Shown one piece after another: positions 5,321 through 6,748 of a DNA stretch of 6,748 nt. How positions within the stretch are numbered: the stretch's first letter is position 1; every line of letters begins with the position of its first letter. This stretch comes from Defluviicoccus sp. (lineage in GTDB: Bacteria; Pseudomonadota; Alphaproteobacteria; MPNO01), in the NCBI GenBank assembly GCA_028820945.1, contig JAPPHW010000406.1, forward strand, positions 1-6,748, read 5' to 3'. The notes beneath the pieces are model-generated. The model made no database searches and was not told the DNA's origin. It was given only the letters and a program-made list of their open reading frames with translations. The position numbers and the translations under genes were made by a program.

Positions 5321-6697
5321 GTGGAGTATTCGAGAAGGCAGTTCCTTGCAACCGCCACGGCCGCGACGGCATTACCGTCGGCAGGATGCGTCGGCCCACC
5401 GGACGATCGTTCATCCTATCTCAATCAGGTTCTCGAACCGCAGAATCGCAACACGGTTTCCCACTGGATAGACACGGCGCTTCAACAGGTGCGCGACCAG
5501 CGGCTTCTGACGCCGCGGACGGCCTACAATCTGGGCCTCACCACCGCGGCCGGGTTTCTCGCGGCGAACGGGATCGTCCAGGCCTATGACGAGCCGTACG
5601 GCATCGGACCCGGCCCGCGCGCCGCGGACCCGGAGGTCGCCTACGGGGTCGCCTTCGCGATTGCCGCCGCCGAAGCGTTCCAGCAACCGTTCCTCTTCGA
5701 ACGGATCGCTTTTCTGAACCGTTTTCCCGGCAGCGAAGCCAAGACGCTCGGCGTCGAGTGGGGCCGGAGCGTCGGCCGGCGCGTGCTGGAAATGCGGACC
5801 GGCGACGGGTCCGAACCCAGCAAGGTGAACTACTATCTCGACCGCTATCCGCGGCGCACGGATTTGCTGCGCTGGCGGCCGACCGGCCCGTTCTACGGCA
5901 CCTCGCCGGGCCCGGCCTTCGCATCCTTCGACCGGGGACTCTTCCCCGGCCACGGACACATCGAGCCGTGGACCATGACCAGCGGGTCGCAGTTCCGGGT
6001 GCCAGCATTTTACGACCCCGCGAGTCCGGAATTCGCCGAGGAGTTCGACACGATCCGCCGCCTCGGCGGGATGGACAGCACAATCCGTACAGAAGACCAG
6101 TCGGAGATCGCGATCTTCTGGGAAGACGGACCCTGGGGCGTCACGGTCCCGGGTCATTTTATATATATCGCCACGCAGGTCCTGCAGCATCGCGGACTAA
6201 GCTTCATCGAGCTTGCCCGCGCGTTCGCCCTGGTCGGCATGACACAGTGCGACGCCTCGATCTGCGCGTGGGACAACAAGTACCACCACGACATCGTCCG
6301 GCCGGAAAGCGCCATTCGCGTCCGCGCATCGGCGTTCGGCAACCCGGACCCGCGGGTGCGGGCACAGCCGGGCTGGCACAGCTACATTCCGGCTCCCGAG
6401 TTCCCCGCCTACACGTCGGGCCACTCCACCTTCGGCGCCGCCGCCGCCGAGATGATTGCCCTGATATACGGGCGCGACGACGTGGCGTTCTCCGGCCGCT
6501 CGCCCGATCTGGTGTTGTGGCCGCAATTGCGGGGCGTCACGCGGCACTGGACGAGCCTGAGCCATGTAGCCGAGGAAAACGGGATGAGCCGCCTCTACGG
6601 AGGCGTGCACTGGGCGATGGACAACGAGGAAGGGCTGAGATGCGGGCGAAAGATCGCCCGCCAGGCCTTCCGTACGACTTTCCCGGCCAGGGCCTAG
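5321..6697 (+). CDS. Vanadium-dependent haloperoxidase-like protein (PAP2 superfamily), Tat-exported
   Basis: Vanadate enzymes of this family oxidise halide with hydrogen peroxide to hypohalous acid; relatives in the PAP2 superfamily are acid phosphatases. The 458 aa begin with a twin-arginine signal, SRRQFL at 4-9, then ATATAATALPSAGC with Cys23 as a possible though imperfect lipobox, so export to the periplasm or outer face is likely. All vanadate-binding positions are present: Lys320 and Arg327 in KYHHDIVRP, Ser366-Gly367-His368 in FPAYTSGH, and Arg424 and His430 in SRLYGGVH. Two second-shell positions also match the fungal chloroperoxidase: Trp317 (three before the Lys) and Phe361 (seven before the His). 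In bromoperoxidases that Phe position is commonly His. The usual Pro of PSGH is Thr365. The N-terminal half, about 40-300, is helical and matches the bacterial group generally labelled vanadium haloperoxidase or phosphatase. The GTG start is supported by AAAGGAG. Activity could be haloperoxidase or phosphatase. Confidence 0.9.
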   Translation: MEYSRRQFLATATAATALPSAGCVGPPDDRSSYLNQVLEPQNRNTVSHWIDTALQQVRDQRLLTPRTAYNLGLTTAAGFLAANGIVQAYDEPYGIGPGPRAADPEVAYGVAFAIAAAEAFQQPFLFERIAFLNRFPGSEAKTLGVEWGRSVGRRVLEMRTGDGSEPSKVNYYLDRYPRRTDLLRWRPTGPFYGTSPGPAFASFDRGLFPGHGHIEPWTMTSGSQFRVPAFYDPASPEFAEEFDTIRRLGGMDSTIRTEDQSEIAIFWEDGPWGVTVPGHFIYIATQVLQHRGLSFIELARAFALVGMTQCDASICAWDNKYHHDIVRPESAIRVRASAFGNPDPRVRAQPGWHSYIPAPEFPAYTSGHSTFGAAAAEMIALIYGRDDVAFSGRSPDLVLWPQLRGVTRHWTSLSHVAEENGMSRLYGGVHWAMDNEEGLRCGRKIARQAFRTTFPARA

Positions 6698-6748
6698 CCC
6701 ATCTTTAACGTTTTCCCCACCGACGAGGGGTGATTTGGCGGATATTGC

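Noticed and set aside
5016..5414. 132-aa minus-strand open frame in the divergent intergenic region
   Set aside because: It overlaps the start and Shine-Dalgarno of the haloperoxidase-like gene, has no recognisable motif or ribosome binding site, and its composition is not gene-like.
6157..6169. TTTTATATATATC tract inside the haloperoxidase-like gene as a promoter or insertion scar
   Set aside because: It is in frame and encodes F-I-Y-I in a helix typical of the family; the ATA codon is unusual for this GC content but a single instance is not evidence of transfer.
5411..6190. 259-aa minus-strand open frame opposite the haloperoxidase-like gene
   Set aside because: It is antisense to a protein with all vanadate-site motifs and shows no family features.
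6714..6731. CCCC / GGGG pairing after the haloperoxidase-like stop as a terminator
   Set aside because: The stem is only four pairs with an 8-nt loop and has no T-run behind it.

Overview
The window is GC-rich and dense with genes. It looks like a chromosomal segment of an alphaproteobacterium, probably Rhodospirillales- or Rhizobiales-like. The reasons are the tig-clpP pair, with a ClpP N-terminus ([20 protein letters not shown]) typical of that class, strongly G/C-ending codons, and short GC-rich palindromic repeats of kinds common between genes in these genomes. No insertion sequence, integrase, CRISPR array, tRNA or rRNA is visible.

Left part (1-1515, plus strand): the 3' portion of tig (trigger factor), then 28 nt later a complete clpP. 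This is the conserved protein-folding and proteolysis block, but clpX does not follow clpP here. Next come about 170 nt holding a decayed palindromic repeat, and then a 109-aa EmrE-type small multidrug resistance (SMR) transporter (1687-2016).

Middle part (2092-4817, minus strand): read in transcription order, this holds a YciI-family protein (4817-4521), a gamma-glutamylcyclotransferase-like protein with an arginine-rich N-terminus (4486-3905), a 255-nt gap containing a second palindromic repeat type, a six-repeat beta-propeller protein of the arylsulfotransferase-like family (3649-2456), a hairpin-rich gap, and a 76-aa, almost purely coiled-coil protein (2322-2092) that converges on the SMR gene. 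The yciI and cyclotransferase genes are 34 nt apart and probably co-transcribed. The other minus-strand genes are separated by gaps with stem-loops and are probably separate units.

Right part (4818-6748): an AT-richer divergent intergenic region of about 500 nt, which includes a nested inverted repeat in the yciI leader. It leads into a plus-strand GTG-started gene for an exported vanadium-dependent haloperoxidase-like protein of the PAP2 superfamily. That protein has a Tat signal and a complete vanadate-binding residue set.

I see no multi-gene system that is clearly new. The best candidates for a second look are the Tat-exported haloperoxidase, the leaderless propeller protein, the nested palindrome upstream of yciI, the missing clpX neighbour, and the near-perfect 76-aa heptad protein.
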